Positions 1 to 7,901 of a stretch of 64,000 nt of DNA are shown here, one piece after another (position 1 is the first letter of the stretch; every line of letters starts with the position of its first letter). The translations under genes were made by a program, and so were the position numbers. The notes under the pieces were generated by a model that worked only from the letters and a program-made list of their open reading frames with translations, ran no database searches and was not told the DNA's origin. Source of the DNA: Butyricimonas muris (GTDB lineage: Bacteria; Bacteroidota; Bacteroidia; Bacteroidales; Marinifilaceae); the NCBI RefSeq assembly GCF_046365375.1, contig NZ_JBKEIT010000001.1:666228-730227 (forward strand), in the 5' to 3' direction.

Positions 1-488
1 GACGTCTGGCTCCCGTGTCTTACAACGCCGATAAAGCCCCGGCGAAACTGGCTTACACGCCGGACGCGTACATGAATGATATTTACGATTTCGTATTCAC
101 GCCGACCATACAGGGACGCACGCTCTCGGCAACCGAGAAAAAGTTGCAGTTAGCCTTGCTTTCCCGTGTAATCGGCGGGGCAAACGTGGAGAAAACATCC
201 GCTAGCCGGGGAGGTTTCCGTATGCTGATTGATGTGCCGGAAGCGGTAAAAGCGAAAAGCATAGCCTATTACGGGGATCTTGCTAATCTGTCCCGTCCGC
301 TCGCCGAACGACAGGGATTCAGCTATTACGTTGACATAGATCCCAAACAAGCCGATATGGCTCCCTATTATTACGATTTAATGAAACGTGCCCGCCAACT
401 GTTGCAGGGAAAAGCCTCTTCCGGTTCTGCGGATACACAGCAGCATTATAAATTTCTTCTCCATAAACTGGAGCAAGCCATGAGGTGA
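1..488 (+). CDS. C-terminal part of a probable zinc-dependent metalloprotease (partial gene)
   Basis: The reading frame is open from the left edge to a TGA at 486-488, so the gene starts outside the window. The GTG at position 15 is not needed as a start, because the codons before it read on in frame. About 160 residues are visible. They are rich in Tyr, Lys and Gln and end in a helical segment with the pattern TQQHYKFLLHKLEQAM. This resembles, from memory, the tail of the DUF5117/DUF4953 zinc metalloproteases that often sit in Bacteroidales SusCD-DUF4843-PKD-like loci. The catalytic HExxH motif would lie upstream and is not visible, so the family call is tentative. The gene may close a transporter locus to the left, since the next gene is an ECF sigma factor. 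Confidence 0.5.
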   Translation, partial: RLAPVSYNADKAPAKLAYTPDAYMNDIYDFVFTPTIQGRTLSATEKKLQLALLSRVIGGANVEKTSASRGGFRMLIDVPEAVKAKSIAYYGDLANLSRPLAERQGFSYYVDIDPKQADMAPYYYDLMKRARQLLQGKASSGSADTQQHYKFLLHKLEQAMR

Positions 489-850
489 TGAGTTTTCCCT
501 TGTTCCTCTCCGTCGCCGTCGGAAACTTTCCGCGGCGGCGGGACAGGAGGGATTAGTGATTAATGATTTATGATTGTAAATTATATAAAATAAAAAAATT
601 AAGCTTTTAGAGTAATACCAAACCTCGTTTCATGTATTTATAGTACGGATGAGCGTGAGATGTGGCATTGTGAGTGAAGCTAACTATAATAAACAAACAA
701 ATTGTGACAAACGAGTAGTACGGGACAAGGGAAAAATTAGAGTCTGAATCAAAATATCTGTCGGCATTTATCCGGTAGATTTTGCAGGGAATAAGTACGG
801 CGCTTTGCAACCGGACAGTTCCCCGGTACTGTCATTATGTCTTCAATTGA
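489..850. other. Intergenic region with a GC-rich hairpin
   Basis: No convincing gene. Just after the first stop codon, around 514-539, a GC-rich inverted repeat (CGCCGTCGGAAA against TTTCCGCGGCG, one bulge) could act as a terminator, though no T-run follows directly. The rest is AT-rich and should contain the promoter of the sigma-factor gene. A 67-aa minus-strand frame at 607-810 has no features of a real gene. Confidence 0.4.
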
Positions 851-895
851 TTGTTTACACTTTATGAAAAACTGAGAAGTTTAACAAGAATAAAG

Positions 896-1453
896 ATGGT
901 AAACCTTGAATCTATTTTACCGGGGATAAACGGCAAGGACGAAAGATGTTGGGAACAACTTTACAATTCTTGCTACGCTGCGATGTGCGTTTACGTCGAA
1001 TCGATCGTCAAGGATATGGATTGTGCGAAAGATATCGTGCAGGATCTGTTGGTGAATCTCTGGCATTCCAATGTGCAATTCGCTTCCTCGAAAGAACTAA
1101 TGGGATACCTGTACAAATCTCTGTATCACAATTCATTGTTATACATCCGCAACAAGAAGAAAAGAGCCGCCATACTGGATAAGATTGACAAAGAAAAAGA
1201 AGAGGAGGATTTTGCCGCGGATTTCCTTCTGGATACGGTACAGGAAGAAATAGTACGCCTGCTCTATATGCATATCGGTGATTTACCCCGAATGAGAAAA
1301 CAGATTATCAAGTTGAGTATAAGCGGTTTTTCCGGTAAAGAGATTGCCGAGAAACTAGGTATCAGCGTAAACACGGTGAAAGTCCAAAAGAACAAAAGCA
1401 TCAAATATCTTCGTGATCGCCTTATGCATCGCGGGAGAGAACTCGACCTTTGA
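896..1453 (+). CDS. ECF-type RNA polymerase sigma-70 factor
   Basis: Extracytoplasmic-function sigma factor of about 185 aa that would direct RNA polymerase to a small set of promoters. The N-terminal part has the sigma-2 pattern (CAKDIVQDLLVNLW, the usual DIVQDVFLKLW region), followed by an acidic linker. The C-terminal part has the sigma-4 helix-turn-helix (GFSGKEIAEKLGISVNTVKV). The frame is open back to a TTG at 851, but ATG 896 (MVNLES) is preferred because it gives the usual family length. In Bacteroidales such factors normally pair with a FecR anti-sigma factor and an STN-domain SusC. Here no FecR follows; the next gene is a 52-aa membrane protein and then a DNA methyltransferase. Its partner is not visible, though the FecR at 53560-54744, which lacks an adjacent sigma gene, is a distant candidate. 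Confidence 0.85.
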   Translation: MVNLESILPGINGKDERCWEQLYNSCYAAMCVYVESIVKDMDCAKDIVQDLLVNLWHSNVQFASSKELMGYLYKSLYHNSLLYIRNKKKRAAILDKIDKEKEEEDFAADFLLDTVQEEIVRLLYMHIGDLPRMRKQIIKLSISGFSGKEIAEKLGISVNTVKVQKNKSIKYLRDRLMHRGRELDL

Positions 1454-1602
1454 AGAGCCGCGGCAAACAAAGTGTTAAATTTAAGATTTTTCTAACGATT
1501 CGTTTGGAAAATGAAAAATAATGTTATATATTTACAGTGAACGATGATAGAGATGAGGGAAGAGAGTTTGGTTTGAGTTAGTAACTTTAAAATGAAGACG
1601 GA

Positions 1603-1761
1603 ATGAAAGCTAAATGGAATCAAATGGTAATCGTAGCCCTTCTACTAGTTGTAATCACGAGCATCGTCGTATACACTTGGATAGGGATAGCAGAGATCAT
1701 TCATTATTTTGATCATCTGGCGTACGAGTCCTTCACTACCGTGAGAATACTCGGTTTGTGA
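1603..1761 (+). CDS. Small single-pass membrane protein (52 aa)
   Basis: ATG 1603 to TGA 1759-1761 encodes 52 residues. A short charged N-terminus (MKAKWNQ) is followed by a hydrophobic stretch at about residues 8-31 (VIVALLLVVITSIVVYTWIG) long enough to cross the membrane, then a 20-residue tail with His, Asp and Glu. A very short frame (ATG 1592, four codons) ends in a TGA that overlaps this ATG in ATGA form, so translation could be coupled. No family is recognised. Its place 150 bp after an ECF sigma gene invites the idea of a small membrane regulator of that sigma factor, but nothing in the sequence proves it. Confidence 0.45.
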   Translation: MKAKWNQMVIVALLLVVITSIVVYTWIGIAEIIHYFDHLAYESFTTVRILGL

Positions 1762-1847
1762 CGGGAAACAAGGAACAACCGGTACACGATCCGGTAGACA
1801 TGGTACTTAATTTTTCACAAGAGTGTCGATAACCCGATGATTATTGT

Positions 1848-1855
1848 TATTTTTG
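1848..1855 (+). promoter_or_regulatory. Candidate -7 promoter box (TATTTTTG) for the methyltransferase gene
   Basis: Matches the Bacteroidota TAnnTTTG consensus about 30 bp before the start codon. No clear TTTG element is seen about 20 bp further upstream, so this is a weak call. Confidence 0.3.
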
Positions 1856-1886
1856 TAGGGACGGAAAATGAATAAAATAACAATTG

Positions 1887-3155
1887 ATGACTTCTAAAAT
1901 GATTCGGGTATTATCGCTGTTTTCTGGATGCGGGGGAATGGATTTGGGACTGGAAGGCGGATTTTCAGTTCACAGAGATTGTATTAATCAAAAAATGAAT
2001 CCCGACTTTATAGAAAAGAACGGACGGAACGGGTGGGTAAAGTTACAATCAACCCGTTTCCGGATTGTTTTCGCCAATGATATACTGAAGGAAGCCCGGA
2101 CGGCGTGGACACGTCATTTTGCCAAATACGGTTATTCCGCGGAAGTGTACCGCCAAGAGAGTGTTGTAGACCTCGTGAAACGCCACCGCGCGGGGGAAAA
2201 GGTATTCCCCGAAAAGGTGGATGTCGTCACGGGAGGATTCCCTTGTCAGGATTTCAGTCTGGCGGGGAAACGAGGTGGATTCAATTCCCATAAAGACCAC
2301 AGGGGAGAGGTTATCAACGGGGAGATCGCTTCGGAAGAAACCCGGGGAAAGTTGTACATGTGGATGAAAGAAGTGATCGAGATCACGAAGCCCAAAATAT
2401 TTATAGCCGAGAACGTGAAAGGACTGGTAAACCTCGCGAACGCTAAAGAGATTATTCAACGCGATTTCGCGCGGGCGGATGGTGACGGATATTTGGTGTT
2501 GGAACCGAGGGTGTTGCATGCCGCCGATTACGGGGTGCCGCAATCCCGCGAACGCGTGATTTTTATCGGTATCCGTAAATCGGCATTGACTTCGGAGGCA
2601 CGGGAGATTTTGTCGGGAGAAGTGATTCCGGCAGAATACTGTCCTTACCCTTTGCCGAGTCACGGTTATCGTGCCGCGGGAGAGGGGCTGATGCCCCCGC
2701 AGACTCTCGCAAATGTATTTGCCGGGTTGGAAGAACCGGAAGCGAGCGCGGATCCGTCGCAAATGTACTACTCCAAGGCAAAATTCTTGGGCAGGCATTG
2801 TCAAGGACAGATAGAGGTCGATCTCACGAGTATCGCCCCAACTATCCGTTCCGAACATCATGGAAATATAGAATACCGCCGACTCTCGAAAGAGCATGGC
2901 GGAATCATTGACTCTGAGTTGATGGCGGGTTTGAAAGAGCGCCGATTGACTCCCCGCGAGTGCGCGTTGATACAGACCTTTCCCCCTGATTACGAGTTCG
3001 TCGTGCCTGACGGGGGAGGGGGTAAATACAAATTATCCCCCTCTTCGGCGTATAAAATCATCGGGAACGCTGTCCCCCCCTTGCTGGCATACCATATCGG
3101 GAAACGCATGGAGAGCTTGTGGGATTTCTACTTCGGGAAGGAGCCGCTTGTTTGA
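1887..3155 (+). CDS. DNA (cytosine-5-)-methyltransferase, Dcm/HhaI type
   Basis: Transfers a methyl group from S-adenosylmethionine to C5 of cytosine in a specific DNA site. All core motifs are present (numbered from TTG 1884): motif I FSGCGGMDLGLE near residues 13-24; motif IV GGFPCQDFS with the catalytic Cys near 121; motif VI ENVKGL near 176; motif VIII QSRERV near 220; motif X AYKIIGNAVPP near 393. The variable target-recognition region lies roughly between 230 and 385. Start choices are TTG 1884, ATG 1887 or ATG 1899; ATG 1887 is used here. No restriction endonuclease gene lies beside it: the next gene, 3 bp away and convergent, is an acetyltransferase. It therefore looks like an orphan methyltransferase for gene regulation or protection against foreign restriction. 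The target sequence cannot be read from the protein. Confidence 0.93.
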   Translation: MTSKMIRVLSLFSGCGGMDLGLEGGFSVHRDCINQKMNPDFIEKNGRNGWVKLQSTRFRIVFANDILKEARTAWTRHFAKYGYSAEVYRQESVVDLVKRHRAGEKVFPEKVDVVTGGFPCQDFSLAGKRGGFNSHKDHRGEVINGEIASEETRGKLYMWMKEVIEITKPKIFIAENVKGLVNLANAKEIIQRDFARADGDGYLVLEPRVLHAADYGVPQSRERVIFIGIRKSALTSEAREILSGEVIPAEYCPYPLPSHGYRAAGEGLMPPQTLANVFAGLEEPEASADPSQMYYSKAKFLGRHCQGQIEVDLTSIAPTIRSEHHGNIEYRRLSKEHGGIIDSELMAGLKERRLTPRECALIQTFPPDYEFVVPDGGGGKYKLSPSSAYKIIGNAVPPLLAYHIGKRMESLWDFYFGKEPLV

Positions 3156-3157
3156 TT

Positions 3158-3640
3158 TTACAACTTCAACCGGAAGATATCGGAAACTTGTTTAAACCCG
3201 TGATGCTCGAAAAAGCGGTGGGCGGAGTGGTTATTCACTCCCGATTCGAGATAGCAATCCCGTATGCCTTTCGCTTTAAAGTTCTCCGTCGCTTCTCGCA
3301 GGAGTTGTTGACCGATACGTTTTCCCCTGTACGCGGGATCGACACTGAGGTCGAAAATCACACCGTAAGGAAACGCGCCGTCGTCCGTGATACCGAAGAG
3401 GACAAAACCGATAATATCTTCATCTTCCAAGTAGAGTAATAACGTGTTGGCGGGATCCGCGACTTGGCGGTCGAGGTATTTTAGCCACATTTCCTTGTAA
3501 TCCGGAGCCAACTCGTTACTGTCGAGTGCAATACCCATTTGTAACTCACCATGTGAGATATAAGCCTTGTGATTCTCGATAATGCGGGAAAAAAATTCGC
3601 AAAGGCGTGTCCTGTAATCTGTGGAGTACGTTTTTATCAT
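3158..3640 (-). CDS. GNAT family N-acetyltransferase
   Basis: A 160-aa acetyl-CoA-dependent acetyltransferase. The acetyl-CoA binding loop is clear at about residues 97-115 (DLSVDPAYRGKRIGQQLLREA, the V-x-P-x-x-R-G-x-G/R-I-G pattern), followed by the usual Glu/Asn-rich segment and a C-terminal FFEHHGF motif. The substrate cannot be named. The gene converges on the methyltransferase with 2 bp between stop codons, and lies 11 bp downstream of the 557-aa gene, so it probably shares that gene's transcript. Confidence 0.85.
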   Translation of the reverse strand: MIKTYSTDYRTRLCEFFSRIIENHKAYISHGELQMGIALDSNELAPDYKEMWLKYLDRQVADPANTLLLYLEDEDIIGFVLFGITDDGAFPYGVIFDLSVDPAYRGKRIGQQLLREATENFKAKGIRDCYLESGVNNHSAHRFFEHHGFKQVSDIFRLKL

Positions 3641-3651
3641 ATACGATGTGT

Positions 3652-5325
3652 TTAGTTTCTTGATTTCTTACTTATACGTTTCTTTCTTAAATAATGGATA
3701 ATTACCCGAATCAATACTTTCATACTGAAATAGATTCCGATAGACGTGATTATCACGAGAAGCACGGCGGTAAATACGCCGAACTCCTTGGATATCATCG
3801 AGAACACGGGTGCTTCTCCGTTCCCTTCCAGCAACACGCCGAAAAGCGAGGCGATGGAGATAAAGAGAAGGATGTTCTTCGTGCTGTTCGCTTCTTTGAG
3901 GTCGGCGATATTGTTGGCGTTCGTGAGGGATTTGTCTACCCGCTCGGTAATTTCCTTTAATTGGCGTTCGTCATCCTCGATACGCAATCGACGGCTGGTT
4001 TCATGGTACATGTGCTTGTGTGACATGTAGCGAAGGTAACGCACCGAATCAAGTTGCAGGATGATATCCGACAGGCTGATACTCAAGCGGGCGTTTTGCT
4101 CGATCATGTCCAGAATCTTGTCGTTGATAATGGTGAAGCCCTGTTGTCCGTCTTTGGAGTCCGTCCTACTGTTTTCTCTGATGGCTTGACGGGAGTTGAA
4201 GATGTATTTGTTGAGGACGTAATTGATCGTGTGTTTCTTTGCCAGCAGGATTTCGACCAACACGAGGTATTCCGGCCAACTGACGTGATAACGGTCCCGG
4301 CGGGCGAGATGCTTTTTCCAGTCGGTGGGAGCCTCTTTGCCCCGGTTGCCGTACGTGCCGATCACGAGGCTCATGGTTTCGTTCGCGAGCACGAGATCGT
4401 CCGTGTCAATGGCGATATTCTTGCCGCACACGTCCTCGAAACTGGAGTCCATGCGATACGGCCATTCTTCCGGGTAGAGCGTCATCAACCCCACGAGTTC
4501 CGCTTTGTGACATTGTTCGATGTGTTCGATGACCTGATCCTCTCGCATCTTGTCGAAACGGATACGACCGGAGTGACCAATGGATTCCCAGATGTCGAGG
4601 AATATGTAATTGTGATCACCGTATTCGAATTCTTTCTCTTCCTTAGGTTTGTCGTGGTCTTTACACGGTTGCCTGTCAAAGAAATAGCGGTAACGTCGTT
4701 GCACTTCCTCGAAGGTAATTCCCTTTGTCCTCACGGTTGTCGGGTGGAAGTTTGACCGTTCGTCCAGATGTAGATCGCTGATGGTGACTATCTTCAAGGA
4801 ACCGTCTATTTCCTGTCCTTTCAATTTCTTGTTGTACACCCAGTGTTCCACGTGCTGCACGATACCTGCCACGGCGATCAATTGATCGGTGTTGAAAGGA
4901 ACATCCGTTTGACAGAATTTGGAACCGTTGATTCTTCCCGTTTTCGTCACGATAATGCGATAGGATATCTCTACCGTTTTGTTGAAAAAGACGGTAGCCC
5001 GCACGTGCACGTGTCCCCACAAGCGTGCGGGTGTCAATCCCCCGATATCGATACAGATATCAAAACCTTTCAAGCGATAGCGTTCGATCTTGGGACCCGT
5101 GCGCATTCGATCGTGGGGTGTACCCTCGTCCCACGGGTGGCGCGGGCAGGTATTGGTAAATAGTTGATTGTCAAAGTTTCCCTCGTTGTCCTTTTTAATA
5201 AAAGACTTGACTTCAGGCTTCTCCGAATCGGGAATTTCGATCCCGGGAGAGGTAAAGGTCTGGATCAATATAATGGAAAACTCGTTATATACAAGTCCAC
5301 ATTCACATTGGTTGTAATTTTTCAT
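3652..5325 (-). CDS. Unknown 557-aa protein with two C-terminal membrane helices, CorA-like outline
   Basis: Function not recognised. The N-terminal region (1-70) has a Cys pair (NQCECG) and a further TNTCPRHPW motif that could hold a metal. A large soluble region follows (70-400). A long helical, charged stretch (about 405-480, with LSDIILQLDSVRYLRYMS and repeated Arg/Glu/Lys) leads into two hydrophobic helices at about 484-501 and 515-533, ending in a basic tail (RKKRISKKSRN). A big soluble domain, long helix and two terminal membrane helices are the layout of CorA-type cation channels, but the diagnostic GMN after the first helix is absent; the loop reads EGNGEAP. A -7-like box (TACATTTG, minus strand, 5343-5350) lies just upstream. 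Probably co-transcribed with the acetyltransferase downstream. Confidence 0.6.
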   Translation of the reverse strand: MKNYNQCECGLVYNEFSIILIQTFTSPGIEIPDSEKPEVKSFIKKDNEGNFDNQLFTNTCPRHPWDEGTPHDRMRTGPKIERYRLKGFDICIDIGGLTPARLWGHVHVRATVFFNKTVEISYRIIVTKTGRINGSKFCQTDVPFNTDQLIAVAGIVQHVEHWVYNKKLKGQEIDGSLKIVTISDLHLDERSNFHPTTVRTKGITFEEVQRRYRYFFDRQPCKDHDKPKEEKEFEYGDHNYIFLDIWESIGHSGRIRFDKMREDQVIEHIEQCHKAELVGLMTLYPEEWPYRMDSSFEDVCGKNIAIDTDDLVLANETMSLVIGTYGNRGKEAPTDWKKHLARRDRYHVSWPEYLVLVEILLAKKHTINYVLNKYIFNSRQAIRENSRTDSKDGQQGFTIINDKILDMIEQNARLSISLSDIILQLDSVRYLRYMSHKHMYHETSRRLRIEDDERQLKEITERVDKSLTNANNIADLKEANSTKNILLFISIASLFGVLLEGNGEAPVFSMISKEFGVFTAVLLVIITSIGIYFSMKVLIRVIIHYLRKKRISKKSRN

Positions 5326-5342
5326 AGCACCTAGGTTTCGTG

Positions 5343-5350
5343 CAAATGTA
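5343..5350 (-). promoter_or_regulatory. Candidate -7 box for the 557-aa gene
   Basis: The minus strand reads TACATTTG, matching TAnnTTTG, 18 bp before the start codon. The -33 element is not clear. Confidence 0.35.
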
Positions 5351-5411
5351 ATTATTTCTTGTTGTTTGAAAAAATAATAATGACCGGGAGGTGGGATTGG
5401 ATTAAATTTCT

Positions 5412-5419
5412 TAACTTTG
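5412..5419 (+). promoter_or_regulatory. Candidate -7 box before the 51-aa membrane protein gene
   Basis: TAACTTTG matches TAnnTTTG, about 35 bp before ATG 5454. A well-spaced TTTG is not seen, so support is limited. Confidence 0.3.
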
Positions 5420-5453
5420 TTAAGATATAATGATTTGATGTTGAATAAAATAT

Positions 5454-5609
5454 ATGAATATGATGCTAGGAGGTTTAATCGGAATATTTATTACCGTGAT
5501 TTATATGGCGCTATTCGTCGGGTTTATTATCTTGGGTTGGAACGCGTATCTGGCTCTACGGATATATATCCGGAAAAATAGTGATACGGGAAATAAGACT
5601 GACGAATAA
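5454..5609 (+). CDS. Small membrane protein (51 aa)
   Basis: ATG 5454 to TAA 5607-5609. The 51 residues start MNMMLGGLIG, continue as one long hydrophobic helix (residues about 5-35) and end in a basic, polar tail (RIYIRKNSDTGNKTDE), giving a single-pass protein with a cytoplasmic tail. Internal Met codons at 5460 and 5463 are alternative starts. An AGGAGG lies inside the frame at 5468-5473 but has no start at the right distance. The stop lies 3 bp before the end of the convergent osmoprotectant ATPase gene. No family recognised. Confidence 0.45.
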   Translation: MNMMLGGLIGIFITVIYMALFVGFIILGWNAYLALRIYIRKNSDTGNKTDE

Positions 5610-5612
5610 TCG

Positions 5613-6344
5613 TCAGCCTTGTACCAGTTCTTGCACGAAAGGCGTTGCCGGGTGGTTTCGAATATTGTCGGGCGTGTCGAATTGTTCGACGTGTCCCTTG
5701 TTCATAACCATAACCCGTGTGCCGAGTTTTAACGCCTCTTTTATATCGTGAGTGATGAATACGATAGTAACTCCCAGTTGCTCGTGTATTCGAAGTATCT
5801 CGTTCTGAAGCATTTTGCGCGTGATTTCATCGACGGCACCGAACGGTTCATCCATGAGCAATATGTCCGGGTTGGCGGCAAGGGCACGGGCTATGCCCAC
5901 CCGTTGGCGTTGCCCGCCGGAGAGTTCCGATGGGTATCGGTCGAGCATTTCCTGTTCAAGTCCCACGACATCAATCAATCGTTCCACGGCACGGCGTGTT
6001 TTTTCCTTGTCCCGGTGATTTAACAGGCCGGGGACATAGGCAATATTCTTACGGACAGTCATGTGGGGAAACAGTCCGATGCCCTGTATCACGTAACCGA
6101 TGTTGCGGCGTAATAGAGTCTGGTCTTCTTTCGAGATATCCTTTCCGTCCACGTAAATAATCCCGAAAGTGGGAGATATCAACCCGTTGATTAATTTCAG
6201 AACCGTGGTTTTCCCCGAACCGGAACTCCCGATAATGGTCAGAAATTCACCTCGTCGGATTTCCATGTTAAAGTCATTCAGAATCTCCCGTTCCCCGTAT
6301 GACTTCGTGACGTGTTCAAAACGAATAGCTATATCATTTCCCAT
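5613..6344 (-). CDS. ABC transporter ATP-binding protein, glycine betaine/carnitine/choline (OpuCA/ProV) type
   Basis: ATPase of an osmoprotectant (quaternary amine) importer. Of its 243 residues the Walker A (GSSGSGKTT, 39-47), signature (LSGGQRQ, 141-147) and Walker B (ILLMDEP, 161-167) motifs are intact, and the H-loop is FITHDIKEALKLG. The segment GDRVMVMNKG-like near the C-terminus is typical of the OpuCA/ProV group. It is shorter than OpuCA because the C-terminal CBS domains are absent, so the ionic-strength sensor described for OpuA is not expected. It is the last gene of a four-gene operon and overlaps the binding-protein gene by 11 bp. Confidence 0.88.
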   Translation of the reverse strand: MGNDIAIRFEHVTKSYGEREILNDFNMEIRRGEFLTIIGSSGSGKTTVLKLINGLISPTFGIIYVDGKDISKEDQTLLRRNIGYVIQGIGLFPHMTVRKNIAYVPGLLNHRDKEKTRRAVERLIDVVGLEQEMLDRYPSELSGGQRQRVGIARALAANPDILLMDEPFGAVDEITRKMLQNEILRIHEQLGVTIVFITHDIKEALKLGTRVMVMNKGHVEQFDTPDNIRNHPATPFVQELVQG

Positions 6345-7245
6345 GGTTATCTTGTTTTAGCAGACCTTTCTTTTGCAGAAATTCGGCGGCAACTTCCCGT
6401 TCGGAACGATGTTTCACGTCCACCTCGTGGTTCATACCCGCCATTTCAGAATCGGTCAGTATACCTTTCATCTTTTCTAAAATACCTTCCAGTTCGGGAT
6501 GTTCTTTCAGGGTTTCTTCCCGTACCACCGTGGCGCAATAATAGGAGGGGAAGAAATGTTTGTCATCATCCAGTACGGTTAGGTTGGCTCCACTCAATTG
6601 ACCGTCGGTGGTGAATATGTTCATGACATCGATGTTGCCCGACTTGATAGCCTCGTATTTCAACCCGATATCCATATCCAGATTCTTTTTGAACTTTATG
6701 TCATAATAAGCGCAGAGGTCGGTGTAACCGTCGTTGATCTCGTAAAAGTCGTACTCCGCGCCGAAAATAAACCGATCGGGATAACGTGCCAGATCGGAGA
6801 AGGTTTTCAAGTGATATTTCTCCGCCGCGTCATTGCTAACAGCCAGACTGTAAGCGTTGTTGAAGCCGTAGGGAGCCACCCATTTCAACCCGTACTCCCG
6901 CGAGTATTCTTTTTGCAGCTCGGCGTATAGCTCGTCCGGTGGCAGCAGGGTGTCTTTTTTCAGAATCACGAGCCATCCCGTACCCGTGTATTCCGGGTAA
7001 AGGTCGAAATCTCCCTTGACTATCGCCGGGTGAATATTGCTCGTGCCGCCACCCACGCCTTTGGTAATCTTCACGTGAAGGTCGGAATTTTCTTCGATCA
7101 GCAGCGAGAGCATTTCCCCGAGAATGAATTGCTCGGTCATGGGCTTCGTGGCGATATGAATGGTATCTTTTTTCTGCCCGCATCCCCACGGTAACACGAG
7201 CCCGATAATCACCGCAAGTGAATAATATTTCATGTATCTTTTCAT
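6334..7245 (-). CDS. Osmoprotectant-type ABC substrate-binding lipoprotein (OpuCC/OsmF-like)
   Basis: A 303-aa binding protein of the glycine betaine/carnitine/choline family (OpuAC fold). The N-terminus has a lipoprotein signal with Cys near residue 22 (LVLPWGCG), so it should be anchored in the periplasm. Family features seen are the early TKPMTEQFILGEML segment, the GGGTSNIHPAIVKGDFDLYPEYTGTGW block (substrate-box region) and YGFNNAYSLAV. In OpuCC-like proteins these form the aromatic and acidic pocket for quaternary amines. It overlaps the permease gene by 4 bp (ATGA) and the ATPase gene by 11 bp, so the three are translationally coupled. Confidence 0.85.
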   Translation of the reverse strand: MKRYMKYYSLAVIIGLVLPWGCGQKKDTIHIATKPMTEQFILGEMLSLLIEENSDLHVKITKGVGGGTSNIHPAIVKGDFDLYPEYTGTGWLVILKKDTLLPPDELYAELQKEYSREYGLKWVAPYGFNNAYSLAVSNDAAEKYHLKTFSDLARYPDRFIFGAEYDFYEINDGYTDLCAYYDIKFKKNLDMDIGLKYEAIKSGNIDVMNIFTTDGQLSGANLTVLDDDKHFFPSYYCATVVREETLKEHPELEGILEKMKGILTDSEMAGMNHEVDVKHRSEREVAAEFLQKKGLLKQDNHGK

Positions 7246-7883
7246 ATTAGTTTACGTTTTCTTTTTATGTATTTTTCATAGCGTCCCACGCCCCAGTCCG
7301 CCAACAAGGCAAGCAGGGCGATGAGCAAACTTCCGGCAATGGTCATGGCGGAATTGTTCGTGGTGATACCCCGGTAGATGGCAACGCCCAATCCGCCCGC
7401 CCCGATAAAAGCGGCAATACCCGTGAGGGCAATCGTCATGACGACCATGTTGCGTATCCCCGACAAAATCACGGGGAATGCCAACGGTACCTGTATCTTG
7501 TAAAGTATCTGGAACGTGGTACTTCCCATGCCCCGTGCCGCCTCGATGATCTCCCGGTCAATACCCGTGATGCCCGTGTAAGTGTTATGTACCATGGGCA
7601 GGAGGGCGTATATCGAGAGAGCGATAATGGCTGTCGTGTTGCCGATGCCCGAGAACGGGATCAGAAACCCGAACAGGGCTATCGACGGTATCGTGTAAAT
7701 AAAATTCGTGAGTCCCAGTACCGTGGACGAGCTTTTCCGGTAAAGGCTGCTCAATATACCCAACCCCAACCCGATAATGGCGGCAACCGCGATGGATACC
7801 AGTGATATCTGGAGGTGTTCTCCCGTGAGGCTCAAGAAAAAACGCCAGCGCTCGACGTATAACGTGTAAATCTCTTTTATCAT
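7242..7883 (-). CDS. ABC transporter permease, OpuCB/OpuCD type
   Basis: A 213-aa inner-membrane permease with five or six hydrophobic helices. It has the EAA loop that docks on the ATPase (EAARGMGSTTFQILYKIQVP, about residues 117-136) and the IPSIALFGFLIPFSGIG segment typical of OpuCB/OpuCD and YehW/YehY. Only one permease gene is present, so the channel is probably a homodimer. It lies 18 bp downstream of the porin gene and overlaps the binding-protein gene by 4 bp. Confidence 0.88.
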   Translation of the reverse strand: MIKEIYTLYVERWRFFLSLTGEHLQISLVSIAVAAIIGLGLGILSSLYRKSSSTVLGLTNFIYTIPSIALFGFLIPFSGIGNTTAIIALSIYALLPMVHNTYTGITGIDREIIEAARGMGSTTFQILYKIQVPLAFPVILSGIRNMVVMTIALTGIAAFIGAGGLGVAIYRGITTNNSAMTIAGSLLIALLALLADWGVGRYEKYIKRKRKLI

Positions 7884-7901
7884 CCTGTTTTGTTTTTGTT
7901 A

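Noticed and set aside
607..810. 67-aa minus-strand frame before the sigma gene.
   Set aside because: AT-rich intergenic sequence, no protein-like pattern, overlaps the likely promoter region.
2049..2897. 282-aa frame antisense to the methyltransferase.
   Set aside because: Shadow frame opposite an intact C5 methyltransferase; no protein-family pattern.
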